A stretch of DNA of 64,000 nt from Pseudomonas sp. GD03944 (lineage in GTDB: Bacteria > Pseudomonadota > Gammaproteobacteria > Pseudomonadales > Pseudomonadaceae), in assembly GCF_029839275.1 (NCBI RefSeq), contig NZ_JAOCAH010000009.1, positions 62,001-126,000 of the forward strand. Direction: 5' to 3'. The notes beneath the pieces were generated by a model, which was not told the origin of the DNA, did not search any database, and saw only the letters and a program-made list of their open reading frames with translations. Positions 1 to 9,995 of this stretch are shown piece after piece; the stretch's first letter is position 1; each line of letters starts with the position of its first letter. Position numbers and translations under genes: made by a program.

Positions 1-191
1 ATTTCCACGGCAGCGAACTCGGTACCGCCGGCGCTCACGGCGTTGTTCACTGCCGACTGGGTCACGGCGAGCTGTTCGGTGGGCGGGTTGCTGGCGCAAC
101 CGACGAGCAGCAGGGAGCCACCGATGGCCAGGGCGGCGAGTTTCCAGCTGTGCAGCGTGGTACGTGGCGATTGGGTGGTGTTGATGATCAT
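1..191 (-). CDS. Partial lipoprotein, DUF4398-like (C-terminus outside window)
   Basis: Only the first 63 codons are present; the gene runs off the left edge. The reading frame opens with ATG at 191 (complement), preceded by GGAGC about seven bases upstream. The N-terminus has a hydrophobic segment (about residues 18-30) ending in a lipobox LVGC, with Cys32 as the predicted lipidation site, so the product should be an exported lipoprotein. After the Cys it reads ASNPPTEQLAVTQSAV, which resembles the start of DUF4398 envelope proteins that often sit beside OmpA-family genes in Pseudomonas. The family call is from recall of this N-terminus; lipoprotein status is seen directly. Confidence 0.75.
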   Translation of the reverse strand, partial: MIINTTQSPRTTLHSWKLAALAIGGSLLLVGCASNPPTEQLAVTQSAVNNAVSAGGTEFAAVE

Positions 192-492
192 GGTTTCAGC
201 TCCATTGCGAGTTTCCTGGTTCAGATTCGGTTCCCATGATGGTCACCAGCCAACACTCGGACCGGGTTTGCGAAGGGCAGTGCGCGAAGGGCGGCATCTG
301 CGCTAGCAATGACCGTTGGTCGGCGCGGCATGTTTTTTCTGAGTCTGGAAAAAGCTGAAACGTTCAAAAAAAATTACAAAATTTGATTTTTACGGCGATT
401 TTCAGCGGTTTAAGCAGCTTGGTGAATTTAATTTCGCACGCGCACAAAGCCGCCCCGCTCCCGATGGGGAGGGGGCGCTGAGCGGGACGGCG
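192..492. other. Intergenic region, AT-rich in the middle
   Basis: About 300 bases between two minus-strand genes. The stretch 345-435 is unusually AT-rich for this genome (runs of A and T), as expected for the promoter region of the lipoprotein gene to the left. Bases 448-480 can form a GC-rich hairpin (GCCCC/GGGGC type) just past the stop of the 493-837 gene, possibly its terminator although the T-run is poor. I see no convincing gene here. Confidence 0.5.
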
Positions 493-837
493 TCAGTGGC
501 TGGTGCTGTCCTGCTGGTTCTGCATGTCGTGCAGGTACTTGCGCGACAGCGCCAGGAAGCGCGGTGTAGGGCCGATGTCTTCGTACAGGGGATGGCCTTC
601 TTCATCGGTAGCCACGACCTGGCTGCCCTTCACATAGGGCAGGCTGGTTTCCAGCTCTTCCAGGGCGGCGCCGATCAGCTCGCCGATGATGTCTTCCGGG
701 CGTCGCTTGGGGTACATCTCGGAAAGCGCGGCCAGGCGTGCGGCGGCTTCAAGGTCCAGGTGGATGTGGTAAGGGCTCATGCTCAGGCGGCCCTTTGCAT
801 TCTGTTCCCAATGGCGAACAAGCTCGCGAATCTTCAT
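493..837 (-). CDS. Small conserved Pseudomonas protein of unknown function
   Basis: A 114-residue protein beginning MKIRELVRHWEQ. I chose the ATG at 837 because GAGGA lies seven bases upstream; a longer frame opens at a GTG at 873 without such a site. It has no signal peptide or membrane segment. The sequence is rich in charged residues and predicted helical, with a stretch LDLEAAARLAALSEMYPKR that looks like a short ribbon-helix-helix or coiled segment. Relatives are sometimes labelled pilin assembly or type 1 pili tip protein in databases, for which I see no support in the sequence or neighbours. It lies divergent to ppc. Confidence 0.7.
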   Translation of the reverse strand: MKIRELVRHWEQNAKGRLSMSPYHIHLDLEAAARLAALSEMYPKRRPEDIIGELIGAALEELETSLPYVKGSQVVATDEEGHPLYEDIGPTPRFLALSRKYLHDMQNQQDSTSH

Positions 838-1024
838 GGTGTCCTCATCCTGTGGCGACTCGTGGTAGGCCACGTTGCGGTCAGGTTGCGGGAGCGGGCC
901 CTTGTGAAGCCCGCCCTTATAAGCCTAGACCGCGTGCAGCGGCCATCGGTTCGGTGTCGAACCCTTGTAAGAACCTGTCGCGCTGGGCACTCTTGAGGCT
1001 CAGGGGATCAGCGGAGAGTCAGCC

Positions 1025-3661
1025 ATGGCAGAAATCGACGCGCGTCTGCGCGAGGATGTGCACCAACTCGGCGAGTTGCTCGGCAACACCATCAGCGCCC
1101 AGCACGGCGAGGAATTCCTGGCCAAGATCGAACGCATCCGCAAGGGCGCCAAGGCCGCACGGCGCGGCTCGGAGGAGGGCGCCGAACAACTCGCCGCAAC
1201 CCTCGATGGCCTGGATGACGATGAACTGCTGCCGGTTGCCCGGGCCTTCAACCAGTTCCTTAACCTGGCCAACATCGCCGAGCAGTACCACCGCATTCGC
1301 CGCCGCTCGCCGGACGAGCCCGAGCCCTTCGAGTCCCGGGTACTGCCTGAGCTGTTGCAGCGTCTGCTGGCCGGTGGGCACCAGCCCGAGGCGCTGGCCC
1401 GGCAGGTCGGCCGGCTGGAGGTCGAGCTGGTACTGACCGCGCACCCGACCGAGGTGGCGCGCCGCACCCTGATCCAGAAATACGACGCGATGGCCGCCCA
1501 ACTGGCGACCCAGGACCACAGCGACCTTTCGGACGCCGAGCGGGGCGAAGTGGCCGAACGCTTGCAACGCCTGATCGCCGAGGCCTGGCACACCGAGGAA
1601 ATCCGCCGCAGCCGGCCCAGCCCGGTGGATGAAGCCAAATGGGGCTTCGCGGTGATCGAACATTCCCTGTGGCAGGCGGTGCCGACCGTCCTGCGCAAGG
1701 CCGACCAGGCCCTGCACCAGGCCACCGGCCTGCGTCTGCCCCTGGAAGCTGCGCCGATCCGCTTCGCCTCCTGGATGGGCGGCGACCGCGACGGCAACCC
1801 CAACGTGACGGCCGCCGTCACCCGGGAGGTGCTGCTGTTGGCGCGCTGGATGGCTGCCGACTTGTACCTGCGCGATGTCGACAGCTTGGCCGCCGAGCTG
1901 TCGATGCAACAAGCCAGCCCGGAGCTGCGCGCCCAGGCCGGGGACAGCGCCGAGCCCTATCGCCATGTACTCAAGCAGCTGCGCGAACGCCTGCGTGCCA
2001 CCCGCGCCTGGGCCCATGAGGCGCTGCATGGCCAGCCGGCCGCCTCGCCAGCCGTGCTGCAGGACAACCGCGACCTGATGGCACCGCTGGAGCTGTGTTT
2101 CCAGTCGCTGCATGCCTGCGGCATGGGCGTGATCGCCGATGGCCCTCTGCTGGACTGCCTGCGCCGTGCCGCGACCTTCGGGCTGTTCCTGGTGCGCCTG
2201 GACGTGCGCCAGGATTCCACCCGGCATGCCGCGGCGCTGAGCGAAATCACCGATTACCTGGGACTGGGCAACTACGCCGAGTGGGACGAAGACACGCGCC
2301 TGGCGTTTCTGCTGACCGAGCTGGAAAGCCGTCGCCCCCTGCTGCCGGGGCATTTCAAACCCAGTGGCGACACCGCGGAGGTGTTGGCCACCTGCCGTGA
2401 AGTGGCGGCTGCACCGGCAGCGTCGCTGGGCTCCTACGTGATTTCCATGGCCGGTGCCGCCTCGGATGTCCTGGCGGTGCAACTGCTGCTCAAGGAAGCC
2501 GGCCTGCAACGCCCGATGCGTGTGGTGCCGCTGTTCGAAACCCTGGCGGATCTGGACAACGCCGGTGCGGTGATCGACCGCCTGCTGCGTCTGCACGGTT
2601 ACCGGGCCCGTCTGCACGGTCCGCAGGAAGTGATGATCGGTTATTCCGACTCGGCCAAGGACGCCGGCACCACCGCGGCGGCCTGGGCCCAGTACCGGGC
2701 TCAGGAAACCCTGGTGAAGATTTGTGCCGAGCACCAGGTCGAGCTGCTGCTGTTCCACGGCCGCGGCGGCACGGTGGGTCGTGGCGGTGGCCCGGCCCAT
2801 GCGGCGATCCTGTCGCAACCGCCGGGCTCGGTGGTGGGTCGATTCCGCACCACCGAGCAGGGTGAAATGATTCGTTTCAAATTCGGTCTGCCGGATATCG
2901 CCGAGCAAAACCTCAACCTGTACCTGGCCGCCGTGCTCGAAGCCACCCTGTTGCCGCCGCCAACACCGGAGCCCGCCTGGCGCGAGCTGATGGACAAGCT
3001 GGCGGCCGATGGCGTTACCGCCTACCGCAGCGTGGTGCGCGAGCACCCACAGTTCGTCGAGTACTTCCGCCAGGCCACGCCGGAGCAGGAGTTGGGCCGC
3101 CTGCCCCTGGGCAGCCGCCCGGCCAAGCGCCGGGAGGGCGGGGTGGAGAGCCTGCGGGCGATTCCCTGGATCTTCGCCTGGACCCAGACCCGCCTGATGC
3201 TGCCGGCCTGGCTGGGCTGGGACCATGCCCTGGCCAGCGCGTTGCAGCGCGGCGAGGGCCCGTTGCTCGGGCAGATGCGCGAGCACTGGCCGTTCTTCCG
3301 CACCCGCATCGACATGCTGGAGATGGTGCTGGCCAAGGCGGATGGGGCGATCGCCCGTTTGTATGACGAGCGCCTGGTCACGCCCGAGCTGCGACCCCTG
3401 GGTGCGCATTTACGCGACCTATTGTCGCAGGCCTGTGTCGCGGTACAGGGCCTGACCGGGCAGACGCAGTTGCTCGCGCACAGCCCCGAGACCCTGGAAT
3501 CGATCAGCGTGCGCAACACCTACCTCGACCCCCTGCACCTGCTCCAGGCGGAGCTGCTGGCCCGTTCCCGGCAGCGTGAAAACGAGGCGGATAGCCCGTT
3601 GCAGCAAGCCTTGCTGGTCAGCGTGGCGGGGATCGCCGCGGGGTTGCGCAACACGGGTTGA
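1025..3661 (+). CDS. ppc: Phosphoenolpyruvate carboxylase
   Basis: Catalyses the carboxylation of PEP to oxaloacetate, an anaplerotic step feeding the TCA cycle; cytoplasmic, normally tetrameric. The 878 residues match the family length. Visible signatures are [11 protein letters not shown] with the catalytic His at about residue 140, the [14 protein letters not shown] loop with His at about 578, and the C-terminal NTG that family members keep in the active site. ATG at 1025 follows GGAGAG. The gene stands alone, with about 250 bases before adk. A long inverted repeat (3684-3691 with 3732-3739) follows the stop but has no T-run. Confidence 0.97.
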   Translation: MAEIDARLREDVHQLGELLGNTISAQHGEEFLAKIERIRKGAKAARRGSEEGAEQLAATLDGLDDDELLPVARAFNQFLNLANIAEQYHRIRRRSPDEPEPFESRVLPELLQRLLAGGHQPEALARQVGRLEVELVLTAHPTEVARRTLIQKYDAMAAQLATQDHSDLSDAERGEVAERLQRLIAEAWHTEEIRRSRPSPVDEAKWGFAVIEHSLWQAVPTVLRKADQALHQATGLRLPLEAAPIRFASWMGGDRDGNPNVTAAVTREVLLLARWMAADLYLRDVDSLAAELSMQQASPELRAQAGDSAEPYRHVLKQLRERLRATRAWAHEALHGQPAASPAVLQDNRDLMAPLELCFQSLHACGMGVIADGPLLDCLRRAATFGLFLVRLDVRQDSTRHAAALSEITDYLGLGNYAEWDEDTRLAFLLTELESRRPLLPGHFKPSGDTAEVLATCREVAAAPAASLGSYVISMAGAASDVLAVQLLLKEAGLQRPMRVVPLFETLADLDNAGAVIDRLLRLHGYRARLHGPQEVMIGYSDSAKDAGTTAAAWAQYRAQETLVKICAEHQVELLLFHGRGGTVGRGGGPAHAAILSQPPGSVVGRFRTTEQGEMIRFKFGLPDIAEQNLNLYLAAVLEATLLPPPTPEPAWRELMDKLAADGVTAYRSVVREHPQFVEYFRQATPEQELGRLPLGSRPAKRREGGVESLRAIPWIFAWTQTRLMLPAWLGWDHALASALQRGEGPLLGQMREHWPFFRTRIDMLEMVLAKADGAIARLYDERLVTPELRPLGAHLRDLLSQACVAVQGLTGQTQLLAHSPETLESISVRNTYLDPLHLLQAELLARSRQRENEADSPLQQALLVSVAGIAAGLRNTG

Positions 3662-3893
3662 GGGTGTGACGGAGCGCACCTTTCAGCAGGCTCGCCAAGG
3701 TGTTTTCGGCGCCGCCGGGAGCCCGTTTCGGGCCTGCTGAAGGCCCGTGTTCGTCCGACTTTCGGTGGCTTGTGCGGTGGGGGTGTGCTGTGTATCTTGA
3801 TCGGCCTTTGGCAGTTTGTAGCCTGCTTGCGGCCCTGCTGAACCCTATTCTGAGATTGGCCCCATGAGGCGAGTCCGACGATTACTACTTTAA

Positions 3894-4559
<666 letters not shown>

Positions 4560-4579
4560 TACCCGCGTCGCGGATTGCC

Positions 4580-4608
4580 AACGGCCCGTTCGCGGGCCGT
4601 TGTCGTTT
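4580..4608 (+). terminator. Rho-independent terminator after adk
   Basis: Perfect 9-bp stem AACGGCCCG / CGGGCCGTT with a TTCG tetraloop (4589-4592), followed by a T-rich tail (TGTCGTTT). It lies 20 bases past the adk stop. Confidence 0.85.
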
Positions 4609-4702
4609 CTGGTTCTCCCGTCGCCTGGCGGGGCACGCAGGTGGAAAAAACAGCGCCAAACCGTTTTAATGCCCGCCCCTTTGCTGTCCGATTGTGAACA
4701 CG

Positions 4703-5383
4703 ATGACCACTCTGCTGGCCCTGGATACCGCCACCGAAGCCTGCTCCGTCGCCCTGCTGCATGACGGCCGGGTGACCTGTCATTACGAAGTGGCGCCCCG
4801 CCTGCATGCCCAGCGCCTGCTGCCGATGATCAAGCAGCTACTGGCCGAGGCCGGTGTGCCGTTGTCGGCCCTGGATGCGATCGCCTTCGGCCGTGGCCCC
4901 GGCGCGTTCACTGGTGTGCGCATCGCCATCGGCGTGGTGCAGGGCCTGGCGTTCGCCCTGGACCGTCCGGTGCTGCCGGTGTCGAACCTGGCCGTGCTGG
5001 CCCAGCGTTCGCTGCGTGAGCACGGGGCGAACCAGGTGGCGGCTGCCATCGATGCGCGTATGGACGAGGTGTACTGGGGTTGCTACCGCAACGAGCAGGG
5101 CGAAATGCGCCTGGCCGGTGTCGAAGCGGTGCTGCCACCGGAACAGGCGAGCCTGCCCCGTGATGCGGCGGGCGACTGGTTCGGTGCGGGGACCGGCTGG
5201 GGCAGCTACGCGGCGCGTCTGCCGGTGGCGGTGCAGGGGCGCGACGATGCCCTGTTGCCCCACGCCGAAGACCTGCTGAGCCTGGCGCGCTTCGCCTGGG
5301 CCCGGGGCGAGGCCGTGGCGGCCGACGATGCCCAGCCGGTGTACCTGCGTGACAAGGTGGCCTCGCCCAAGCAGCCGGTCTGA
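4703..5383 (+). CDS. tsaB: tRNA threonylcarbamoyladenosine synthesis factor TsaB
   Basis: TsaB is a non-catalytic partner of TsaD (with TsaE) in making the t6A37 modification of ANN-decoding tRNAs. The 226-residue protein carries the family start LLALDTATEACSVAL and the ASKHA-fold segment AFGRGPGAFTGVRI near residues 58-71. I chose ATG at 4703; a GTG three codons upstream is an alternative, and neither has a strong ribosome binding site. It lies downstream of adk but is separated by a terminator, so it should have its own promoter. The small gene at 5524 follows. Confidence 0.94.
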   Translation: MTTLLALDTATEACSVALLHDGRVTCHYEVAPRLHAQRLLPMIKQLLAEAGVPLSALDAIAFGRGPGAFTGVRIAIGVVQGLAFALDRPVLPVSNLAVLAQRSLREHGANQVAAAIDARMDEVYWGCYRNEQGEMRLAGVEAVLPPEQASLPRDAAGDWFGAGTGWGSYAARLPVAVQGRDDALLPHAEDLLSLARFAWARGEAVAADDAQPVYLRDKVASPKQPV

Positions 5384-5523
5384 CCACGCACCGCCTCGTC
5401 TCGGCCAGCGCCATTGGTCATGCCGGGAGGCTGGATCGACGATGGCGGATTGCCAAGCCGCGCTGGCGCAGCTAAATTGCCCTCACCTCAACCCGGTTGG
5501 CGATCTTCGCCGAGCAGTAACTG

Positions 5524-5865
5524 ATGCGCATCGACGGTTCAATACCTTCCTACTCGCCCGATCGCGGCCCTCGTTCAGGGACGGCCGTCACGCCGTTTCG
5601 CGAAGCGCAGCGCGAGGTCGAGGCGCGCCGTGAACAACCTGCGCTGCCGGGCGCTACCCAGGGATTCGAGCAGACGCCGCAGGCCCGCAAGGTCGAAGCC
5701 TCCAGTGCCGGTGTCGACAGCTTGCCCGCCCGTGCGCAGAACCTCGGCTACCAGCAAACCCTGAGCAACCGCGCCGCCCAGGCCATTGCCAGCTACAGCA
5801 GCACCGCTTCCTTCGCCAGCGAGTCCGACGCGCAGCAGGTGCTGGGTCTCGACCTGTTCGCCTGA
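5524..5865 (+). CDS. Small conserved protein of unknown function
   Basis: A 113-residue protein starting MRIDGSIPSYSPDR. I do not recognise a named domain. The N-terminal two thirds are rich in Pro, Arg, Glu and Gln and look disordered; the C-terminal third (NRAAQAIASYSSTASF, then QQVLGLDLFA) looks helical and is the part most likely to be conserved. There is no signal peptide or membrane segment. Codon use (G/C third positions) and the clean stop support real coding. It lies between tsaB and the DUF72 gene, whose start is only 10 bases past its stop, which suggests co-transcription. Confidence 0.72.
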   Translation: MRIDGSIPSYSPDRGPRSGTAVTPFREAQREVEARREQPALPGATQGFEQTPQARKVEASSAGVDSLPARAQNLGYQQTLSNRAAQAIASYSSTASFASESDAQQVLGLDLFA

Positions 5866-5875
5866 TCCCGGTTCG

Positions 5876-6745
5876 GTGAGTACGCCTCCCGCCTATTTCC
5901 TCGGTTGCCCCTCCTGGAGCGAAGCCGCCTGGCACGGCAGCATCTACCCCGACGACCTGCGTCCCGCCGAGCGCCTGATCCACTACAGCCGGCTGTTCAA
6001 CGCGGTCGAGGGCAACACCACCTTCTACGCACGTCCCTCGGCCGACACCGTACTGCGCTGGGCCGAGCAGATGCCTGCCGATTTCCGCTTCTGCGCCAAG
6101 CTGCCCCGGGACATCAGCCACGAGGGCGACCTGCGTGACCAGTTTCCCCAGACCGAAGCCTTTCTGAAGCTGCTGGCTCCGCTGGGCGAGCGGGTGGCAC
6201 CGCTCTGGTTGCAGCTGCCAGCCGCCTTCGGTCCGCCACGGCTGGGGGAGCTGGCGACCTGGCTCGACGCCTTTTCCGGCCGACGGCTGGCGGTGGAGGT
6301 GCGGCACCCGGCGTTCTTCGCCAAAGGCGAGGAGGAGCGGGCGCTCAACCGGCTCCTGCATGGCCTGGGCGTGGAGCGTATCTGCCTGGATTCCCGGGCC
6401 CTGTTCAGCTGCCAGTCCCGCGATCCGGCGGTGCTGCACGCGCAGTCGAAGAAGCCGCGCCTGCCCATACGCCCGACGGCCTTCAGCGACAGTCCCCAGG
6501 TGCGCTTCATCGGCGGTCCCGACCTGACGGCCAACGAGCCGTTCCTCCTGCCCTGGGTGGACAAGGTGGCGGACTGGATCGGCCTGGGCCTGACGCCCTG
6601 TGTGTTCCTGCACACCCCGGACAACCACCTGGCCGCTGCCCAGGCCCAGCGTTTTCACACCTTGTTACGAGAACGCCTGCCAGGCCTGCCCGCCCTGAAC
6701 CAGCCGGACGTCGAGCCGGCGGCGGAGCAACTGGGCCTGCTCTGA
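5876..6745 (+). CDS. DUF72 (YecE-like) protein
   Basis: A 289-residue member of the DUF72 family, which adopts a TIM-barrel fold; the cellular role is not established. Family features visible are the opening YFLGCPSWSEAAWHGSIYP, the NTTFY segment near residue 46, the PADFRFCAKLP segment near 66-76 and the late VFLHTPDN segment. I place the start at GTG 5876, 10 bases after the preceding stop; the frame remains open upstream through the end of that gene, but those residues are not family-like. The ribosome binding site is weak. Confidence 0.88.
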   Translation: MSTPPAYFLGCPSWSEAAWHGSIYPDDLRPAERLIHYSRLFNAVEGNTTFYARPSADTVLRWAEQMPADFRFCAKLPRDISHEGDLRDQFPQTEAFLKLLAPLGERVAPLWLQLPAAFGPPRLGELATWLDAFSGRRLAVEVRHPAFFAKGEEERALNRLLHGLGVERICLDSRALFSCQSRDPAVLHAQSKKPRLPIRPTAFSDSPQVRFIGGPDLTANEPFLLPWVDKVADWIGLGLTPCVFLHTPDNHLAAAQAQRFHTLLRERLPGLPALNQPDVEPAAEQLGLL

Positions 6746-6812
6746 CGGCGCGCGGGCTTGCCTGGGCGTGCGTTACGCTTCAAGGTGAAGACCATCGAAG
6801 CGGAGGACTGAT

Positions 6813-7643
6813 ATGCACACGCAGGCGCAACGTGGCGAGGCTTTCCGGGCATTGCACCAACGCGAAGGGTTGCTGATCCTGCCCAATCCCTGGGATGCGG
6901 GCTCGGCCAAGCTGCTCGCCAGCCTGGGCTTCGAGGCCCTGGCCACCACCAGCGCCGGCCTGGCCTTCGCCCTTGGGCGACCGGATGCCGAAGGCCGGGT
7001 GTCGCGGGACGAGTGCCTGGACAACGCCCGGGCCATCGTCGAGGCCACGGCGCTGCCGGTGGCCGCCGACCTGGAAAATGGCTACGGTGACGCGCCCGAG
7101 GCTTGCGCCGAGACCATCGCCCTGGCCGCCCGTATCGGCCTGGTCGGCGGTTCCATCGAAGACGCCAACGGTCTGGCTGCGTCGCCGATCTATCCCCTGA
7201 GCCTTGCCGTCGAGCGTATCCAGGCCGCGGTCGAGGCGGCGCGCCGCCTGCCGTTCCCCTTCACCCTGGCGGCCCGGGCGGAAAACTACCTGCATGGCCA
7301 TGAGGACCTGGACGACACCCTTCGCCGCCTGGTGGCCTATGCCGAAGCGGGGGCGGACGTGCTCTACGCGCCAGGGCTGACCACCCGCGAGGAAATCGCC
7401 GCCGTGGTCAGTGCCGTGGCGCCGCGACCGGTGAACGTGCTGGTCGGTTCGCCGGCGTTGCAGCTGTCCTTGCCAGAACTGGCCGAGCTGGGCGTCAAGC
7501 GGGTCAGCCTGGGATCGAGCATGGCCCGAACGGCCTACGGGGCGTTCTTCGACGCGGCCCAGGCCTTGGCCAGCCGCGGTAGCCTGGCGGACGTGCAACA
7601 GGCCATGCCGTTCGCGACGCTCAACGAGCTGTTCGGGCGCTAA
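6813..7643 (+). CDS. Isocitrate lyase / PEP mutase family enzyme
   Basis: A 276-residue member of the ICL/PEPM superfamily of TIM-barrel enzymes that make or break C-C or C-P bonds beside an oxyanion. The metal-binding segment AADLENGYGD (near residue 87) and the GSIEDANG segment (near 113) are seen. The KKCGH or KRCGH cysteine loop of true isocitrate and methylisocitrate lyases is absent, so it is neither of these. An oxaloacetate decarboxylase-like or related lyase activity is possible; the substrate is unknown. ATG at 6813 follows GGAGGA. The next gene begins 6 bases after its stop. Confidence 0.88.
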   Translation: MHTQAQRGEAFRALHQREGLLILPNPWDAGSAKLLASLGFEALATTSAGLAFALGRPDAEGRVSRDECLDNARAIVEATALPVAADLENGYGDAPEACAETIALAARIGLVGGSIEDANGLAASPIYPLSLAVERIQAAVEAARRLPFPFTLAARAENYLHGHEDLDDTLRRLVAYAEAGADVLYAPGLTTREEIAAVVSAVAPRPVNVLVGSPALQLSLPELAELGVKRVSLGSSMARTAYGAFFDAAQALASRGSLADVQQAMPFATLNELFGR

Positions 7644-7649
7644 GCGGGT

Positions 7650-8339
7650 ATGGTGCGTTTTTTCTGGCTGTCGTTGCTGGTGGTGTTGGTGGGTGGGCCG
7701 CTGGCGGTGCACCAGAAGTGGATCGACATCCCGTCGCGCTGGGACCCTTGGGCGCCGCTGGATATCCGCGACACGCCGAACCTGCTGACCTCCTTCAAAC
7801 TCTGGCGCCTGCAGGACGACCACGGCCTGTGCGAACAGGCCCTGGCGACGTCACCTTTGCGTTATGTGGCCCTGGCCGACAGCCAGCCGACTCCGGATTG
7901 CCCGCTGGAAAACACCGTGCGCGTGCAGGCGTCCGATGTAACCTTCAGCAGCAGTTTCATCGCCACCTGTCCGCTGGCGGCGGCCTTCGCCCTGTTCGAA
8001 CGGCATGGCCTGCAACCGGCCGCCCGCGAGGTATTCGGGCAGCCGGTCACGCGGGTCGAGCATGTCGGCAGTTTCGCCTGCCGCTCCATCGCCGGCAGCC
8101 AGCGCCGCAGCCAGCACGCCAGCGCCAATGCCCTGGATATCGTCGGGTTTCGCCTGGCCGATGGGCGCCGGGTCAGCGTATTGAAGGACTGGCCGGGGGA
8201 GGGGGATAACGCACGCTTTCTGCGCCGGGTGCGGGATGCGGCCTGCGACAGCTTCAACACCACCCTCGGGCCGGAATACAACCAGGCCCACCTCGATCAT
8301 TTCCATGTCGACATGGGCCTGTTCCGCATGTGCCGCTAG
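7650..8339 (+). CDS. Extensin-like family protein
   Basis: A 229-residue protein with an N-terminal hydrophobic segment (residues 4-20), so membrane-anchored or exported. The C-terminal half matches the extensin-like domain (PF06904): paired Cys residues, RSQHASANALDIVGF near 152-166, and the closing LDHFHVDMG. The spacing of His and Asp residues (SQHAxxxAxD and HxDHFHxD) resembles M15-type zinc peptidases, so a cell-wall peptidase function is possible but is an inference. It starts 6 bases after the ICL/PEPM gene and converges with the gene at 8340. Confidence 0.86.
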   Translation: MVRFFWLSLLVVLVGGPLAVHQKWIDIPSRWDPWAPLDIRDTPNLLTSFKLWRLQDDHGLCEQALATSPLRYVALADSQPTPDCPLENTVRVQASDVTFSSSFIATCPLAAAFALFERHGLQPAAREVFGQPVTRVEHVGSFACRSIAGSQRRSQHASANALDIVGFRLADGRRVSVLKDWPGEGDNARFLRRVRDAACDSFNTTLGPEYNQAHLDHFHVDMGLFRMCR

Positions 8340-9107
8340 CTAGCGACTGGCGAGCAGCAGGTCCGCGGCGGTGCCCGTGCGACCGTCACCGAATTCGAAC
8401 TGGCCGAGCTGGGCGATCTCGTCGTAGGCCCCCAGGGCGATCTGCACGTCGCGGGCGTCCAGGCGAATGGCGCTGACCCCGGCCTGGGCCAGGCTCTGCG
8501 TGTGCTGGCGACCGGCGGCATCGAAGCGCAGCAGGCTCAGGCGCTCGAATACCGCATCCTGGGCGTCGATGCGGCCGTCCTGGTTGTCATCGAACCTGCT
8601 CAGCTCGGCGAAACCGTTGCGGGCGCCGTGGTGGTCGCCGAACAGTTCCCGGCCGTCATCGATCCGGCCATTGCCGTTGCGATCCAGCGCCAGCAGGGCA
8701 TCATCGCCGGTCGGCACGCTGATCTGCTCGCGGCGGCCGTCACCATTCAGGTCGAAGGCGATGCTGCGCTGCAGGCCGCTGGTGCTGAAGCCGTTACCGG
8801 CCAGATCGAGCGCCAGCGGATCGGTTTTCTGCGGCTGGGCAGGGACGGTGACGGTCAGGTTCAGTTCGCGCTGTTCCACCACATTCAGGAAGGCTTCGGC
8901 CTGCTGGGCGACCTCCAACGGCTCGCTGGCCGGCGCGGCAGCGGGCTCTGGCGCCGGCGCAGGCTCGGGCGGTGGGGCCTCGGGCATCAGGGTGCGGCGC
9001 AGGATCTGGTAGTCCAGCGAGTCGCGCAGGCCGGCGTCGAGGTCGCGCTCCAGGTGGGGCAGCGAACCGGTGGGCGTCGTGCGCAGCGCGTGGGTCGTGT
9101 CGAACAT
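8340..9107 (-). CDS. EF-hand-like calcium-binding protein, unknown function
   Basis: A 255-residue protein. A Pro/Ala/Glu-rich linker occupies about residues 45-65. It then carries Asp/Asn/Gly loops of EF-hand type: DLNGDGRRE, LDRNGNGRIDDGRELFGD and FDDNQDGRIDAQDAVF. Such loops are typical of bacterial haemolysin-like or VCBS-adjacent calcium-binding proteins. I see no signal peptide, so any export would have to use another route. I prefer ATG at 9107 over the in-frame TTG two codons earlier. The gene ends one base after the convergent extensin-like gene. Confidence 0.78.
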   Translation of the reverse strand: MFDTTHALRTTPTGSLPHLERDLDAGLRDSLDYQILRRTLMPEAPPPEPAPAPEPAAAPASEPLEVAQQAEAFLNVVEQRELNLTVTVPAQPQKTDPLALDLAGNGFSTSGLQRSIAFDLNGDGRREQISVPTGDDALLALDRNGNGRIDDGRELFGDHHGARNGFAELSRFDDNQDGRIDAQDAVFERLSLLRFDAAGRQHTQSLAQAGVSAIRLDARDVQIALGAYDEIAQLGQFEFGDGRTGTAADLLLASR

Positions 9108-9202
9108 GTTCAACTCTGTGCGGTCGGGTCTGGCAAAATGCGCGTCATTCGGTTATCGGCGGTCTGTTCGCCGAGATGAACACTTTCTGAGCACATTTCT
9201 TC

Positions 9203-9988
9203 ATGACAAACGAACGGCCTATAGCCACTGTCCGCATGGACGCCCTTGCACCGCACCTGGCGGCCGATGCCGCTGCCTGGGCTGCACGCCTGGGTTTGCC
9301 GCAGGCAGGGGAGAGCGAGTTCGCCCTGCAACTGGGTGATGCCGGTCTGCAACTGGTGGAGCTGGGGCCCCAGGCGCCGGGCCCGGTGCGGGTGGATTTC
9401 GTCGAAGGGGCGGTGGCGCACCGGCGCCTGTTCGGCGGCGGTGCTGGGCAGATGATCGCCAAGGCGGTGGGCGTACAGTCCGGTATTCGCCCGCGGGTGC
9501 TGGATGCCACGGCGGGCCTGGGCCGCGATGCGTTCGTGCTGGCCAGCCTCGGCTGTTCGATGACCCTGATCGAGCGCCAGCCGCTGATCGCCGCCTTGCT
9601 GGAAGAAGGCCTGGCGCGGGCTGCAGGCGACGCGGAGGTGGGGGCGATCGTGGCGCGCATGCGCCTGCTGACGGGCAACGCCATCGATTTGCTACGCGCC
9701 TGGGAGGGCGAGCCGCCCCAGGTGATCTACCTGGACCCGATGTTCCCGCACCGCGACAAGAGTGCGCTGGTGAAGAAGGAGATGCGCCTGTTCCGCCCCT
9801 TCGTTGGCGATGACCTGGATGCGCCAGCCTTGCTGGACGCAGCCATGAAGTTGGCCAGCCACCGGGTGGTGGTCAAGCGCCCGCGCAAGGCACCGACCAT
9901 CGATGGCAACAAGCCCGGCTATGCGTTGGAAGGCAAATCCAGCCGCTACGACATCTATCCGAAGAAGAAGCTCGAAGCCGGCGCCTGA
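9203..9988 (+). CDS. rsmJ: 16S rRNA (guanine(1516)-N(2))-methyltransferase
   Basis: Methylates G1516 of 16S rRNA using S-adenosylmethionine. The 261-residue protein shows the class I methyltransferase motif [17 protein letters not shown] (motif I, near residue 97), the acidic motif II MTLIER and the catalytic [17 protein letters not shown] segment characteristic of RsmJ (formerly YhiQ). The C-terminal [10 protein letters not shown] is also family-typical. It is convergent with the TetR gene, with seven bases between the stops. Confidence 0.94.
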   Translation: MTNERPIATVRMDALAPHLAADAAAWAARLGLPQAGESEFALQLGDAGLQLVELGPQAPGPVRVDFVEGAVAHRRLFGGGAGQMIAKAVGVQSGIRPRVLDATAGLGRDAFVLASLGCSMTLIERQPLIAALLEEGLARAAGDAEVGAIVARMRLLTGNAIDLLRAWEGEPPQVIYLDPMFPHRDKSALVKKEMRLFRPFVGDDLDAPALLDAAMKLASHRVVVKRPRKAPTIDGNKPGYALEGKSSRYDIYPKKKLEAGA

Positions 9989-9995
9989 GGGCGCT

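Noticed and set aside
1019..3409. 796-codon minus-strand frame inside ppc
   Set aside because: Antisense shadow of an unmistakable PEP carboxylase gene.
3684..3739. Terminator after ppc
   Set aside because: An 8-bp inverted repeat (CAGCAGGC / GCCTGCTG) exists but encloses about 40 bases and has no T-run, so I do not list it as a terminator.
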